From assembly GCF_018343515.1 (NCBI RefSeq), contig NZ_JAGYPD010000007.1:62001-126000 (forward strand): a stretch of DNA of 64,000 nucleotides. Reading direction: 5' to 3'. The position numbers and the translations under genes are program-made. The notes under the pieces are model-generated. The model had not been told where the DNA came from. It saw only the letters and a program-made list of their open reading frames with translations, and did not search any database. This DNA comes from Bacillus sp. FJAT-50079. GTDB taxonomy: Bacteria; Bacillota; Bacilli; Bacillales; Bacillaceae_C. Of the stretch, positions 9,255-18,544 are shown piece after piece; position 1 is the first letter of the stretch; every line of letters starts with the position of its first letter.

Positions 9255-9283
9255 TTGAATCGGAGTAGATCGTAAATTAAAAT
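9255..9283 (+). promoter_or_regulatory. sigma-A promoter of the mannitol operon
   Basis: TTGAAT (9255-9260) and TAAAAT (9278-9283) are separated by exactly 17 bp, 34 bp before the mtlA start codon. The weak -35 agrees with dependence on the activator site upstream. Confidence 0.6.
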
Positions 9284-9316
9284 ATAGAATGAATAATAAT
9301 GAAAGGGAGCGAGCAT

Positions 9317-11221
9317 ATGGCTCAATCGAATATTAAAGTTGCTGTTCAGAAGTTTGGTAACTTCCTCAGTTCAATGGTTATGCCAAATATTTCAGCTTTT
9401 ATTGCGTGGGGACTTATTACTGCGCTGTTTATTCCTACTGGATTCATCCCAAATGAAAGCCTTTCCAGTATGGTTGGTCCAATGGTTACGTACTTATTGC
9501 CATTATTAATTGGATTTACAGGTGGAAAAATCATCTATGATCAACGCGGGGGAGTTGTTGGTGCAATTGCCACGATGGGGGTCATTGTTGGAACAGACAT
9601 TCCGATGTTCCTTGGTGCGATGATTATGGGACCGCTTGGCGGATATGTCATTAAAAAGTTTGATCAGTCAATTGAAGGAAAAGTAAAAGCGGGCTTTGAA
9701 ATGCTCGTAAATAATTTTTCAGCCGGAATACTCGGTGGAATTCTTTCGATCTTGTCATTTTTAGCAATTGGCCCTGCTGTTAATGCCTTTTCCAATTGGT
9801 TAATGGTTGGCGTCGATTGGTTAGTAAGCGCGGGTCTACTACCATTAACAAGTATTTTGATCGAACCTGGGAAAATTTTATTTTTAAATAATGCGATTAA
9901 CCACGGAATTTTAACGCCGATTGGTTTAGAGCAGGCAAAGGAAACAGGGCAATCGGTCTTACTGTTACTTGAAGCAAATCCAGGACCGGGACTTGGTGTC
10001 CTTCTAGCATATTGTATTTTTGGAAAAGGGAACGCAAGAAGATCCGCACCGGGAGCGGCGATTATTCAATTTTTAGGGGGGATTCATGAAATCTATTTCC
10101 CTTATATTTTAATGCGCCCAATGCTAATTCTAGCGGTAATCTTAGGGGGAATGAGCGGTGTATTTACACTTGTTCTTTTAGGCGGAGGTTTATTCGCTCC
10201 ATCATCTCCAGGAAGTATTATTGCGATTACGGCGGTTACTCCTCACCATGCAGGCGCATTTATTGCTAACTATGCGGGAATTCTTGTTGCTGCGATTGTA
10301 TCGTTTGTCGTTGCTGCCTTCATTTTAAAAACGGGCAAACAATCGGATGAAGATATTGAAGAAGCAGCGAGAAAAATGCAGGAGATGAAAGGGAAGAAGA
10401 GCTCTGTTGTCGGAGCATTGGCTACGAACAACGGAAAATTACCAGACCAAGTAGAGAAAATTTATTTTGCTTGTGACGCGGGAATGGGTTCAAGTGCGAT
10501 GGGTGCCTCGCTTTTACGTAAAAAAGTGAAAGAGGCAGGCTTAAACATAGCAGTAACCAATACAGCGATTAGCAATCTGCCTGCTGATGCACAAGTGGTC
10601 ATTACACAGGATGAGCTAACACCAAGGGCGCAAAATAAAGTACCTGCTGCTTATCACGTATCGGTTGATAATTTCTTATCAAGTCCTGAGTATGATGAAT
10701 TAATCGAGAAACTCCAAAATCCTGAGATTCGTTCTGAAGATGGAGTCGTGGAGGAAGTAGAGGAGCCAAAAACGGATCAATCTGAAAGTAATGATTTGCT
10801 GCTTGAAGAAAACGTCTTTTTAAATCAATCGTTTGTCAATAAAGAAGAGGCAATCCGCTTTGCAGGGCGAGCTTTAGTAAAAGCGGGTTACGTGAAAGAG
10901 AGCTATATTGAAGCGATGATCGCTCGTGATGAAATGACTTCAACGTATATGGGAAATGATGTGGCAATCCCCCACGGTACGGAAGAAGCGAAAAAAGATG
11001 TCATCAAATCTGGGTTTACGGTCATTCAAGTGCCAAACGGTGTTGATTTTGACGGGCAAAAAGTAAGATTGATTTTTGGGATTGCCGGAAAAGACGGTAC
11101 ACATTTAGAAATACTATCGGGCATTGCTGTAACATGCGCAGACATGGACAATATCGAGAAATTAGTTGCAGCGCAAACAGCGCGTGAAATTATGGATATG
11201 ATCGATATTAAAAGTAATTAG
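9317..11221 (+). CDS. mtlA: mannitol-specific PTS enzyme IICBA fusion
   Basis: Imports mannitol and phosphorylates it to mannitol 1-phosphate. ATG 9317, seven bases after AAAGGGAG, is a better start than ATG 9299 and gives 634 residues. Domains are a membrane EIIC (about 1-340), EIIB with the phosphorylated Cys386 in FACDAGMGSSAMG, and EIIA with the active His553 in VAIPHGTEEAKK. These positions nearly match E. coli MtlA (Cys384, His554). B. subtilis instead encodes EIIA separately as MtlF, so the fusion is notable in a Bacillus-like genome. It is the first gene of an mtlA-mtlR-mtlD cluster. Confidence 0.95.
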   Translation: MAQSNIKVAVQKFGNFLSSMVMPNISAFIAWGLITALFIPTGFIPNESLSSMVGPMVTYLLPLLIGFTGGKIIYDQRGGVVGAIATMGVIVGTDIPMFLGAMIMGPLGGYVIKKFDQSIEGKVKAGFEMLVNNFSAGILGGILSILSFLAIGPAVNAFSNWLMVGVDWLVSAGLLPLTSILIEPGKILFLNNAINHGILTPIGLEQAKETGQSVLLLLEANPGPGLGVLLAYCIFGKGNARRSAPGAAIIQFLGGIHEIYFPYILMRPMLILAVILGGMSGVFTLVLLGGGLFAPSSPGSIIAITAVTPHHAGAFIANYAGILVAAIVSFVVAAFILKTGKQSDEDIEEAARKMQEMKGKKSSVVGALATNNGKLPDQVEKIYFACDAGMGSSAMGASLLRKKVKEAGLNIAVTNTAISNLPADAQVVITQDELTPRAQNKVPAAYHVSVDNFLSSPEYDELIEKLQNPEIRSEDGVVEEVEEPKTDQSESNDLLLEENVFLNQSFVNKEEAIRFAGRALVKAGYVKESYIEAMIARDEMTSTYMGNDVAIPHGTEEAKKDVIKSGFTVIQVPNGVDFDGQKVRLIFGIAGKDGTHLEILSGIAVTCADMDNIEKLVAAQTAREIMDMIDIKSN

Positions 11222-11280
11222 TCTGTTGCCTCAATTTCTTGGATATAACATGAACTCTAAAGATAGAATGAACCTATATA

Positions 11281-11314
11281 GGAATAGAAAAGCGGATATC
11301 CGCTTTTCTATTCC
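11281..11314. terminator. 34-bp perfect palindrome between mtlA and mtlR
   Basis: The two 17-base arms (11281-11297 and 11298-11314) are exactly complementary without a loop. The RNA would form a stable hairpin with CCGCTTTT in the 3' arm. It lies 60 bp after the mtlA stop and could be a partial terminator or a processing site that lowers mtlR-mtlD expression relative to mtlA. Confidence 0.6.
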
Positions 11315-11347
11315 CATTTAACGACTTAGGGGAAATGAGATGAAGGA

Positions 11348-13426
11348 ATGTACATTACTTCAAGGGAAAAAGAGATCATTGAATTCATTATTAAAACATC
11401 TGGGAAACATACAGCAGCATCGATCGCCAATCATTTACAAGTGAGTGTTCGAACCGTACAACGTGATTTACAAGCAATCGAAAAAATTCTCCTATCTTTT
11501 GATCTACGCCTAGACCGCAATACGAATAAAGGATTAATCGTTCGCGGCAGAAATGAACAAATTTTTCGACTCATTCAACATATCGCCGGGATGCAGCCGG
11601 TCGATCAAACAGCGGAGGAAAGAAAGCTACGCTTGTTTTTAACATTGCTTGAGAAGGAAGCATGCAAGCTACAAGTTTTGGCGAATGAGTTAGGTATTAG
11701 TATTACGACTTTAATCTCTTATTTAGATGAACTAACGGTTTGGTTAGAAGATTTTCAAATAAATATTACGAGAACGAGAGGGATTGGGGTAGAGCTCAGT
11801 GGCAATGAAGCTAATAAGCGCAGAGCATTGGCCCGCTATTTTCTACTCTATTTTCAAGAAGAGCTAATTGAAAGCTTATTTTTATTGGAAAAAGGGAAAC
11901 GTACAAACAAGACGATTTCTCATTACTTTTTTCCTGATTATTTACATTCGATTGACCAGGCTGTTACATCCGTACTCAGCCATACTCAACCGCGTTTAGC
12001 AGATAGTGATTTCGTTGGGTTTATTGTACATACTTGTATAACGATGCAGCGGACGGGGGCAGGATTTCTATTGGAGGAAGCTCCGGAAGAAATTGCTGAT
12101 TTTGCACATGAACATCATTTGCTTATCAATATTTCCAATCAACTGAAACAAGTACAACTAACTAACAATGATTTAATCTATTTAGCGATCATCTTAAAAG
12201 GGGCCAAGCTCCAAACGGTAAGTGATCTTGCATATGATCGCATTGACCTTGGGCAAGTAGTGAAGCAATTAATGAAAGATGTATCAGATCAACTTCATAT
12301 TGATGTAACGAATGATTTTTCTTTGTATCAAGGACTGCTCGCACATATGGAACCATCGCTTTTTCGTATAAAGCAGAGAATGAGCCTATTCAATCCGTTA
12401 AAAGATGAAATAAAACGGAAATATCCCGTTTTATTTATGGCAGTAAAAAGTTTTGTCGAAAGAGAGTTTCCAGAGATTGACCCATTCCCGGAGGATGAAA
12501 TAGCCTTCATCGTGCTTCATTTTGGCTCAGCTCTAGTTATGTGGGAAGAGAAATTAACGATTAAAGCACTCGTCATTTGTCCAACCGGAATAGGTACGTC
12601 AAAGATGTTAGCAAGCAGAATAAAAAAGGAAATCATTGAAATTGAATCAGTCGATGTATTGTCTCTGCAAGAGATCCAATCAAATAAGAAGATGATCGAT
12701 TACGATATCGTTATTTCAACCGTGAGGCTTCCATTTTCAAACATCGATTATATTCTCGTTTCTCCACTATTAAATGAAGAGAATATTGAAGCAATTAAAA
12801 GCTATTTAACAAATAATGTTGGCAAGTTAACGGAAAAAAGACAATATCGTCAAATTGCAAGGAAGGATGCTTTCTTTAAACCAACGAAAAAATCCTCCTT
12901 AAATCAAGTGTTAGCGGAACTAAAAGATGTCCAACAAAGCATTGAATCATTGATGGATCATTTTCGTGTTTATCGAATGGAAGACAAGCGATATGAGGAG
13001 ATCCTCGAGGAAATGGTCAAGCATGCGGAAAGGGATCAGCTTTTATCAAATGCTTCTGAAATTATGACTGCTCTGAAAGATAGGGAAGCAAAAGGCGGAC
13101 TCGGTATTCCTAATACCGGGATGGCTTTATACCATTGCAGACATAAATATGTTCGGAACATTATTTTTCAAATCACCCATTTACCGGAACCATCTCTTGT
13201 TAAAGGGATGGACGGAAAAGACATGTACATGAAAAGCCTTTTACTTATGCTCGCTCCTGAGGAAATGAGCGTAAAAGAGCAGGAAATCGTTAGTTTAATT
13301 AGTACGAGCTTAATCGAAAATCGTGAAGCAATCATGACTTTTTCATCAGCGAACGAGGAAGCGATTCGCACGAGGTTAGAGGCGATCTTTTTAGACTATC
13401 TTCATACTAATTTAATAAAGGACTGA
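11348..13426 (+). CDS. mtlR: mannitol operon activator MtlR (PRD regulator)
   Basis: 692 residues, full length for the family. An N-terminal helix-turn-helix (ASIANHLQVSVRTVQRDLQAIE, residues about 20-45) and a second HTH precede two PTS regulation domains (about 180-400). Next come an EIIB-Gat-like domain with Cys411 in ICPTGIGTS, and a C-terminal EIIA-Mtl-like domain from about 545. In Bacillus, MtlR activates the operon and is tuned by PTS phosphorylation of these domains. The EIIA-like domain has GIPNTGMALYH in place of the usual IPH motif. ATG 11348 directly follows an AAGGA, so initiation may be weak. Confidence 0.93.
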   Translation: MYITSREKEIIEFIIKTSGKHTAASIANHLQVSVRTVQRDLQAIEKILLSFDLRLDRNTNKGLIVRGRNEQIFRLIQHIAGMQPVDQTAEERKLRLFLTLLEKEACKLQVLANELGISITTLISYLDELTVWLEDFQINITRTRGIGVELSGNEANKRRALARYFLLYFQEELIESLFLLEKGKRTNKTISHYFFPDYLHSIDQAVTSVLSHTQPRLADSDFVGFIVHTCITMQRTGAGFLLEEAPEEIADFAHEHHLLINISNQLKQVQLTNNDLIYLAIILKGAKLQTVSDLAYDRIDLGQVVKQLMKDVSDQLHIDVTNDFSLYQGLLAHMEPSLFRIKQRMSLFNPLKDEIKRKYPVLFMAVKSFVEREFPEIDPFPEDEIAFIVLHFGSALVMWEEKLTIKALVICPTGIGTSKMLASRIKKEIIEIESVDVLSLQEIQSNKKMIDYDIVISTVRLPFSNIDYILVSPLLNEENIEAIKSYLTNNVGKLTEKRQYRQIARKDAFFKPTKKSSLNQVLAELKDVQQSIESLMDHFRVYRMEDKRYEEILEEMVKHAERDQLLSNASEIMTALKDREAKGGLGIPNTGMALYHCRHKYVRNIIFQITHLPEPSLVKGMDGKDMYMKSLLLMLAPEEMSVKEQEIVSLISTSLIENREAIMTFSSANEEAIRTRLEAIFLDYLHTNLIKD

Positions 13427-13431
13427 TACAA

Positions 13432-14574
13432 ATGAAACAAGTAGTACATTTTGGCGCAGGGAACATCGGAAGAGGATTTATTGGTGCACTTTTTTCCCAG
13501 TCTGGCTACCATGTGACATTTATTGATATTGCCGATGAGATCATTCGCAAATTAAATGAAGAAAAGCAATATGATGTGAAATTGGCAACCGATGCGCAAG
13601 AAGCGACGACGATTAAAAATGTATCGGGCTTAAATAATATGACGCAGGAAGACGAAGTCGTCCAAGCGATTGTTGGAGCGACATATGTAACGACGGCAAT
13701 TGGACCGAATATTTTGCCGCGAATCGCGCCATTAATTGCAAAAGGACTTGAGAAGCGAGTCGAAGCAAACGATGAAAAAGTATATGTGATCGCTTGTGAA
13801 AACCAAATTTCAGCAACCGATTTATTAAAAGGATATATTTTGGGGCATGTAGATGATGCGAATAAAGAGCAGATTTTGAATCAAGTTCGTTTCTATAATT
13901 CTGCGGTTGACCGGATTGTGCCGATCCAGCATCATCATGATTCACTTGATGTACTCGTTGAACCATATTATGAGTGGGTTGTCGAAACGACGGATGAAAT
14001 TCCTCCAGTTGAAGGAATGACTGTTGTCCCTGACTTGGCACCGTTTATTGAAAGAAAGCTGTTCACAGTCAATACAGGGCATGCAACGATTGCTTATGTA
14101 GGCTATTTAGAGAATAAAGCAACGATTGATGAGGCGTTAGCCGATGAAAGGATTCTCGCCCAAGTACAAGCGACGTTGACGGAAACTGGGGATTATTTAA
14201 TTAAACAATACGGTTTGGACCGTGAAGAGCATCTTCAATATATAGAGAAAATTATTGGCCGTTTTAAAAACGCCTATTTGCAAGATGATGTGACAAGGGT
14301 TGCACGCTCACCGCTGCGCAAGCTTGGTGCAAGTGATCGCTTTATTCGACCGGCGACAGAGGCGAAAAAGGCGGGACTCTCATACACCTATTTAGCTAAG
14401 GCAATTGCATCTGCTTTATTATTTGATTATAAAGAGGATGAAGAAGCGGTTAAGCTACAAGCGATGTTAAAAGAACAAGATGTTCGCTCCGTGTTGAAGG
14501 AAGTGAGCGGCCTAGAAGAAAACAGTGAAATCACTGAGGAAATTGTTCGCCATTATGAAGAACTAAAAAAATAA
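13432..14574 (+). CDS. mtlD: mannitol-1-phosphate 5-dehydrogenase
   Basis: 380 residues. Oxidises mannitol 1-phosphate to fructose 6-phosphate with NAD+, linking MtlA uptake to glycolysis. The N-terminus is a Rossmann NAD-binding fold (VHFGAGNIGRGFIGALF). The central part carries the conserved polyol-dehydrogenase helix segment (NTGHATIAYVGY). It starts 5 bp after the mtlR stop with an AAAGGA site inside mtlR, so the two are translationally linked. A terminator follows. Confidence 0.95.
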   Translation: MKQVVHFGAGNIGRGFIGALFSQSGYHVTFIDIADEIIRKLNEEKQYDVKLATDAQEATTIKNVSGLNNMTQEDEVVQAIVGATYVTTAIGPNILPRIAPLIAKGLEKRVEANDEKVYVIACENQISATDLLKGYILGHVDDANKEQILNQVRFYNSAVDRIVPIQHHHDSLDVLVEPYYEWVVETTDEIPPVEGMTVVPDLAPFIERKLFTVNTGHATIAYVGYLENKATIDEALADERILAQVQATLTETGDYLIKQYGLDREEHLQYIEKIIGRFKNAYLQDDVTRVARSPLRKLGASDRFIRPATEAKKAGLSYTYLAKAIASALLFDYKEDEEAVKLQAMLKEQDVRSVLKEVSGLEENSEITEEIVRHYEELKK

Positions 14575-14577
14575 TAA

Positions 14578-14614
14578 AAGAGGAGCGAACGCCGTTTTGA
14601 CGTTTGCTCCTTAT
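14578..14614. terminator. terminator of the mannitol operon
   Basis: Arms AGGAGCGAACG (14581-14591) and CGTTTGCTCCT (14601-14611) pair with one G-U. A-rich and T-rich flanks allow it to work both for mtlD and for the facing minus-strand gene, whose last codons it overlaps. Confidence 0.75.
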
Positions 14615-14835
14615 TCTTCTTTATAAAACCTTTCGCCTGTATCTGGATGGTAATAGACGACTATTTTTTTCTTTGTTGTTGGATCAATCGATACTTCATT
14701 TGTACGGACAAAACCTTCAGGAACTTGTTGATCGCTTTTCATTTTGAAGCGGCGGTCCCAAATAAACCAAGAGCCGAAGATGAGGATGAGCACGATGATA
14801 ATTTGAATGCCGTATAAGCCGAAAAGCCATGCCAT
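14611..14835 (-). CDS. small membrane protein, unknown
   Basis: 74 residues: one membrane helix (about 6-27, GLYGIQIIIVLILIFGSWFIW) and a charged 45-residue tail ending in YYHPDTGERFYKEE, predicted cytoplasmic from the basic RRFKMK after the helix. No domain is recognised. It starts 5 bp after the stop of the YbjQ-family gene and is probably in the same transcript. Confidence 0.7.
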   Translation of the reverse strand: MAWLFGLYGIQIIIVLILIFGSWFIWDRRFKMKSDQQVPEGFVRTNEVSIDPTTKKKIVVYYHPDTGERFYKEE

Positions 14836-14840
14836 TTGAA

Positions 14841-15161
14841 TTATTCCTTTTCAGCTACAACAGCTGTTCCGTAAGCAACGATTTCACTCATGTTTTGCCC
14901 GATTTCTCCGGAATCAAAGCGCATCATAATGATGGCATTGGCCCCCATCACTTTTGCATTTTCTACCATCCGATCCATCGCCTGCTTCCGAGCATCTTCC
15001 AGCATTTCTGTGTACTGACTAATTTCTCCACCGATGAGTCCTTTTAAAGCTGCACCAATATCTTTACCAAGCCCGCGGGCTCTAACGGTTAACCCAAATA
15101 CAGGTCCCTTCACCTCGGTAATTTTGTGATTAACGATGTTTTCAGTTGTTACAACGATCAT
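14841..15161 (-). CDS. YbjQ/UPF0145-family protein
   Basis: 106 residues with the family pattern: ITEVKGPVFGLTVRARGLGKD near the N-terminus and ANAIIMMRFDSGEI in the second half. Members form pentameric or higher beta-barrel-like rings and have been called heavy-metal-binding domains, but no function is established. It is first in a two-gene unit with a small membrane protein. The upstream region contains a 21-bp repeat array (15218-15345). Confidence 0.85.
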   Translation of the reverse strand: MIVVTTENIVNHKITEVKGPVFGLTVRARGLGKDIGAALKGLIGGEISQYTEMLEDARKQAMDRMVENAKVMGANAIIMMRFDSGEIGQNMSEIVAYGTAVVAEKE

Positions 15162-15217
15162 GGCGGTTCACTCCTTGTCAATTATCATTATCTTTTATTC
15201 TACATGAATTGCGGCGA

Positions 15218-15345
15218 TTTACTACCGATTATGGGGCTGTTATTACCGATTGTAATGGGTTTACTACCGATTATTAGATCTTTACTACCGATCTTCGCGA
15301 AGTTACTACCGATTATTGCGCAAATACTACCGATTGTAAAAAAAT
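15218..15345 (+). repeat. 21-bp phased repeat array, locus A (6 copies)
   Basis: ACCGAT cores start at 15224, 15245, 15266, 15287, 15308 and 15329, an exact 21-bp period. The consensus is TTACTACCGATTAT plus 7 variable bases; the last copy reads ACCGATTGTAAAAAAATG. The array starts about 55 bp from the YbjQ start codon and ends 20 bp before the stop of the minus-strand ABC permease. The plus-strand frame through it (repeated LLPI) has no ribosome binding site and is not considered a gene. Confidence 0.95.
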
Positions 15346-15364
15346 GTAACAAATACAGCAATTT

Positions 15365-16969
15365 TTATCCATGAATATCGCGCTTTCGATAAGCGATAAA
15401 GCCAATTAAGACCAACGCTAACGCTATCAATGTCAAAACTGTCGCCTTCATAAAATCCATATCCTCGATCGGCAGTTTCGATATATGTCCATATGGGGAC
15501 AGCTTACTTATCCATTCAGGAAATTGAAGTAATTCTCCTAAGTAAATGACGATAAATGAATAGGTCAAGTAAAGCCAGATTGAGCTAGTAAACTTTGGTG
15601 CTATACCGACAAGCAGCGTAGCGATACCAATCATCACCCAAATTGCCGGTAAATAAACATGAGCTGCAGCGAATAAAGTGCTAAATGCCATGCCGTCATC
15701 CATTACTGTTGCTCCAGCAGCCCATATGCCAAGGACAGCAAGTGATAGCATGGCAAACGAAACGATGATGGAAACGAGTAAAGAGCTGCCAATTAATCTA
15801 GTACGTGAAACAGCAAGCGCTAATAGTTGCTCGGTTCGATTTTTTCTTTCCTCTCCGATAAGCTTTAGGACGGACATTAATGCCGGAATCGTAGAGAGCA
15901 TTGCCATAATCGACATCAGCATCGTAATAAACTGTTCTGTAAATGAAAATCCTTCGGCAGTTAAGGCGGCCCGCAGGATTTCATTATCTTTTATAAAAGC
16001 ATCTAAATCACCTAAGACAGACCCATAAGAAGCACCTAAAACAAACATGCCAATCGCCCAGGTGATCAATCCTGTTCGCTGTAATCTTAACGTTAGACCG
16101 AGCGGGCTTTGTAAAAATGTTGATGCATGCTTTTTCCCTGGCTTTGATGGTAAAAATCCAGATTCTAAATCGCGGATCGCGTTTAAATAAAGTGCGAGTA
16201 TAATAAAGATGAAAGATACACCTATTGTCAGTAAAATCGGCCACCAATAATTATTCACATATACCTCTGCCCCTAACACCCAGCCTAATGGAGAAAACCA
16301 AGAAAGTGCTTCGTTGCTGACATCACCCACTGCACGAATAAGATAGGAAATACCTAATATCGCAAATGAGAGCCCAATCGTCCCGCGGGAATTCTCTGAT
16401 ATCTGAGAAAAAACAGCTGTGATGGCAGCGAAAAATATACCTGTTGCCCCTAATGCGGCTCCATATAATAAGGACCCGTCTAAATCCATGCTTTTGTCCC
16501 CTAAAGCATAGAGCCCAAAGCCACTCAGTAATGCTAATAATACATTCGTTCCGATTAAAACGAGAATAGTCGAAAACAAATTGGATAAGCGCCCAGTCGG
16601 CAACGAGCGTACCATTTCGATTCGGCCGTCCTCTTCGTCGGCTCGTGTATGCCGTGTAACGAGTAAGATACTCATTATCCCCACCGTTATTGCGGTGAAT
16701 AATAGCATTTGATGAGCCATCATCGCTCCGGTTGTATAATGGTTTAACCCGTAGCCTTTCCCGACCATTGCCGTCATTGCCGGGTTTTTCATCGTTTCAG
16801 CCATCGCCTGTCTCTCTTGATCAGACGAATACATATTGTTAAAGGCATTTGCGACAGCGAATGTAACTACACATAACGAGAGTAACCAAACTGGAATACG
16901 GATGCGGTCCCTTCGCAATATGAAGCGAAAGAGGAGCCCCGTTTTATTGTATAGCTGCTTCGCCATCAT
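15365..16969 (-). CDS. ABC-2 exporter permease (polyketide-antibiotic exporter type)
   Basis: 534 residues with about 12 predicted membrane helices in two homologous halves, as in the COG3559 exporter family (TnrB-like). The N-terminus FRFILRRDRIRIPVWLLSL and the motif TRHTRADEEDGRIEMVRSLP, repeated in variant form as GEERKNRTEQLLALAVSRTR in the second half, are typical. It would form the membrane part with the ATPase encoded just upstream; their ends overlap by one base. The substrate is probably a drug or lipid-like compound but is not shown. Confidence 0.85.
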   Translation of the reverse strand: MMAKQLYNKTGLLFRFILRRDRIRIPVWLLSLCVVTFAVANAFNNMYSSDQERQAMAETMKNPAMTAMVGKGYGLNHYTTGAMMAHQMLLFTAITVGIMSILLVTRHTRADEEDGRIEMVRSLPTGRLSNLFSTILVLIGTNVLLALLSGFGLYALGDKSMDLDGSLLYGAALGATGIFFAAITAVFSQISENSRGTIGLSFAILGISYLIRAVGDVSNEALSWFSPLGWVLGAEVYVNNYWWPILLTIGVSFIFIILALYLNAIRDLESGFLPSKPGKKHASTFLQSPLGLTLRLQRTGLITWAIGMFVLGASYGSVLGDLDAFIKDNEILRAALTAEGFSFTEQFITMLMSIMAMLSTIPALMSVLKLIGEERKNRTEQLLALAVSRTRLIGSSLLVSIIVSFAMLSLAVLGIWAAGATVMDDGMAFSTLFAAAHVYLPAIWVMIGIATLLVGIAPKFTSSIWLYLTYSFIVIYLGELLQFPEWISKLSPYGHISKLPIEDMDFMKATVLTLIALALVLIGFIAYRKRDIHG

Positions 16970-17862
16970 TATGCCTCACCTCCGGCTCCTTCGTAATGAC
17001 GCATAAATAAATCCTCTAATGTCGGTGGTGTGCTTTCTAATTTAACAATACCAAATTGGCTTACATGTCTCATCACATGATCTAATTGTTCAGAATCAAC
17101 CTGGAAAGAAAGTGTTAACCCGTTTTTCTTCAAGTCATGGACACCATTCAACCCACTTAAATTATGAATCGGTTGTTTTGATTGGACAAGCAAGCTTGTT
17201 CTTGTTAAGTGGCGTAATTCTTGCAATGAACCTGTCTCAATGATTTGCCCTTGCCGAATGATAGCCACCCGGTCACAAAGCCTTTCTACCTCAGATAAAA
17301 TATGGCTCGACAGCAACACGCTTTTTCCGGCTTTTTTCACTTCCATCACACATTCTTGAAAAACTCGTTCCATCAATGGATCAAGCCCTGATGTTGGTTC
17401 ATCTAAAATATAAAGATCTGCATCAGACGAAAAAGCGGCAACTAACGCTACTTTTTGGCGGTTTCCTTTTGAGTATGTTCGGCATTTTTTACTTGGATCT
17501 AAGTCGAATTTTTCAATTAAATCCTTGCGTCGGCTTCGATTATTTGTGCCGCGGAGCTTTACAAATAAATCAATCACTTCTCCACCTGTTAAATTGGGCC
17601 ATAGATTCACATCACCAGGTACATAGGCAATTCGTTTGTGAATATCAACGGCATCATGCCAAGCATTCTTACCGAAGATTTTCACCTCTCCGTCCGTTGC
17701 TTTCAAAATTCCGAGTAGAATGCGGATGGTTGTTGATTTACCAGCCCCATTTGGACCGATGAAACCATAAATCTCTCCTTGATTGACTTCGATGTTCACA
17801 CGGTTTAAGGCGGTAAATTTCCCGAACTTTTTCGTTACATTCGTTGCCTTTAAAATAGTCAT
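16969..17862 (-). CDS. ABC exporter ATP-binding protein
   Basis: 297 residues. Walker A GPNGAGKST, signature YSKGNRQKVALVAAF, Walker B LYILDEPTSGLD and a switch His (SSHILSEVERL). The C-terminal extension of about 80 residues is typical of drug-export (DrrA/CcmA-type) ATPases. The start overlaps the end of the upstream TetR gene by four bases and the end overlaps the permease start, so all three genes form one operon. Confidence 0.93.
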   Translation of the reverse strand: MTILKATNVTKKFGKFTALNRVNIEVNQGEIYGFIGPNGAGKSTTIRILLGILKATDGEVKIFGKNAWHDAVDIHKRIAYVPGDVNLWPNLTGGEVIDLFVKLRGTNNRSRRKDLIEKFDLDPSKKCRTYSKGNRQKVALVAAFSSDADLYILDEPTSGLDPLMERVFQECVMEVKKAGKSVLLSSHILSEVERLCDRVAIIRQGQIIETGSLQELRHLTRTSLLVQSKQPIHNLSGLNGVHDLKKNGLTLSFQVDSEQLDHVMRHVSQFGIVKLESTPPTLEDLFMRHYEGAGGEA

Positions 17863-18500
17863 GAATGTGCCTCCTCATTTTTATAAAAACATGTTTTCAT
17901 AATATGGAGATAGTCAATAAATTCATCGAAGTATGGTTCAAAATTTATAGAACTCATATCCTGATCCTGTAAACGATTTGTAAGTTCTTGCTCATAGCCT
18001 TGAAATGTCCATAGCACTAGTTTAATTGCCTTTTCATGATCAATATCATCTCTAAACATGGAGTAATCTAAATTCGAGTAAATTTTTGCGTGCGTGCTTT
18101 CCCATAATGCTTCTATCCGTGATTGAAGTTTCTCGTCTAATTGATCGAAATGCTTATAAAAAATGGTTCCTAAAAAATTTATAGCGTTTGGATACTTCGT
18201 AAGAAATGCTAATTTTGTATTTGACATTAATTCAAACCTTTTTAATATATCACGTTCACTCGTATCAATTAAGTCAAGATATTCCCGCTCCGATATTTCG
18301 ATACAATAGTTAATCAGATAATAATAAAGATCTTTTTTGCTATTAAAGTAGTAAAAAAGCATACCTTTTCCGATGCCAGCATCTTTCACAATTTGATTCG
18401 TTGAGGCCTGTTCAAAGCTTTTCTCCGTAAATTCTTTTAGCGCTGCGTTAATAATCCGATTTTGTTTATCGGCTTCCAGGTTTTTAAATGGCTTCGTAAT
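17859..18500 (-). CDS. TetR-family repressor with a probable ATT start
   Basis: The frame stays open upstream of the first GTG (18389), which would cut the helix-turn-helix in half. Extending to ATT at 18500 gives 213 residues and a complete TetR HTH (about 10-55, ending IVKDAGIGKGMLFYYFNSKKD). This ATT lies 5 bases after a strong GGAGGGG site, and no ATG, GTG or TTG is better placed. The rest is an all-helical ligand domain. It probably represses its own operon with the ABC exporter through the operators at 18545-18594. A mutated or misread ATG is the alternative. Confidence 0.8.
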   Translation of the reverse strand: MTKPFKNLEADKQNRIINAALKEFTEKSFEQASTNQIVKDAGIGKGMLFYYFNSKKDLYYYLINYCIEISEREYLDLIDTSERDILKRFELMSNTKLAFLTKYPNAINFLGTIFYKHFDQLDEKLQSRIEALWESTHAKIYSNLDYSMFRDDIDHEKAIKLVLWTFQGYEQELTNRLQDQDMSSINFEPYFDEFIDYLHIMKTCFYKNEEAHS

Positions 18501-18544
18501 AGGAACCCCTCCTCATTATTTTTTTATGCATGGTCATTCATAGA

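Noticed and set aside
15126-15374. Plus-strand frame with repeated LLPI motif
   Set aside because: It is a translation of the 21-bp array, begins inside the YbjQ gene on the other strand, and has no credible ribosome binding site.
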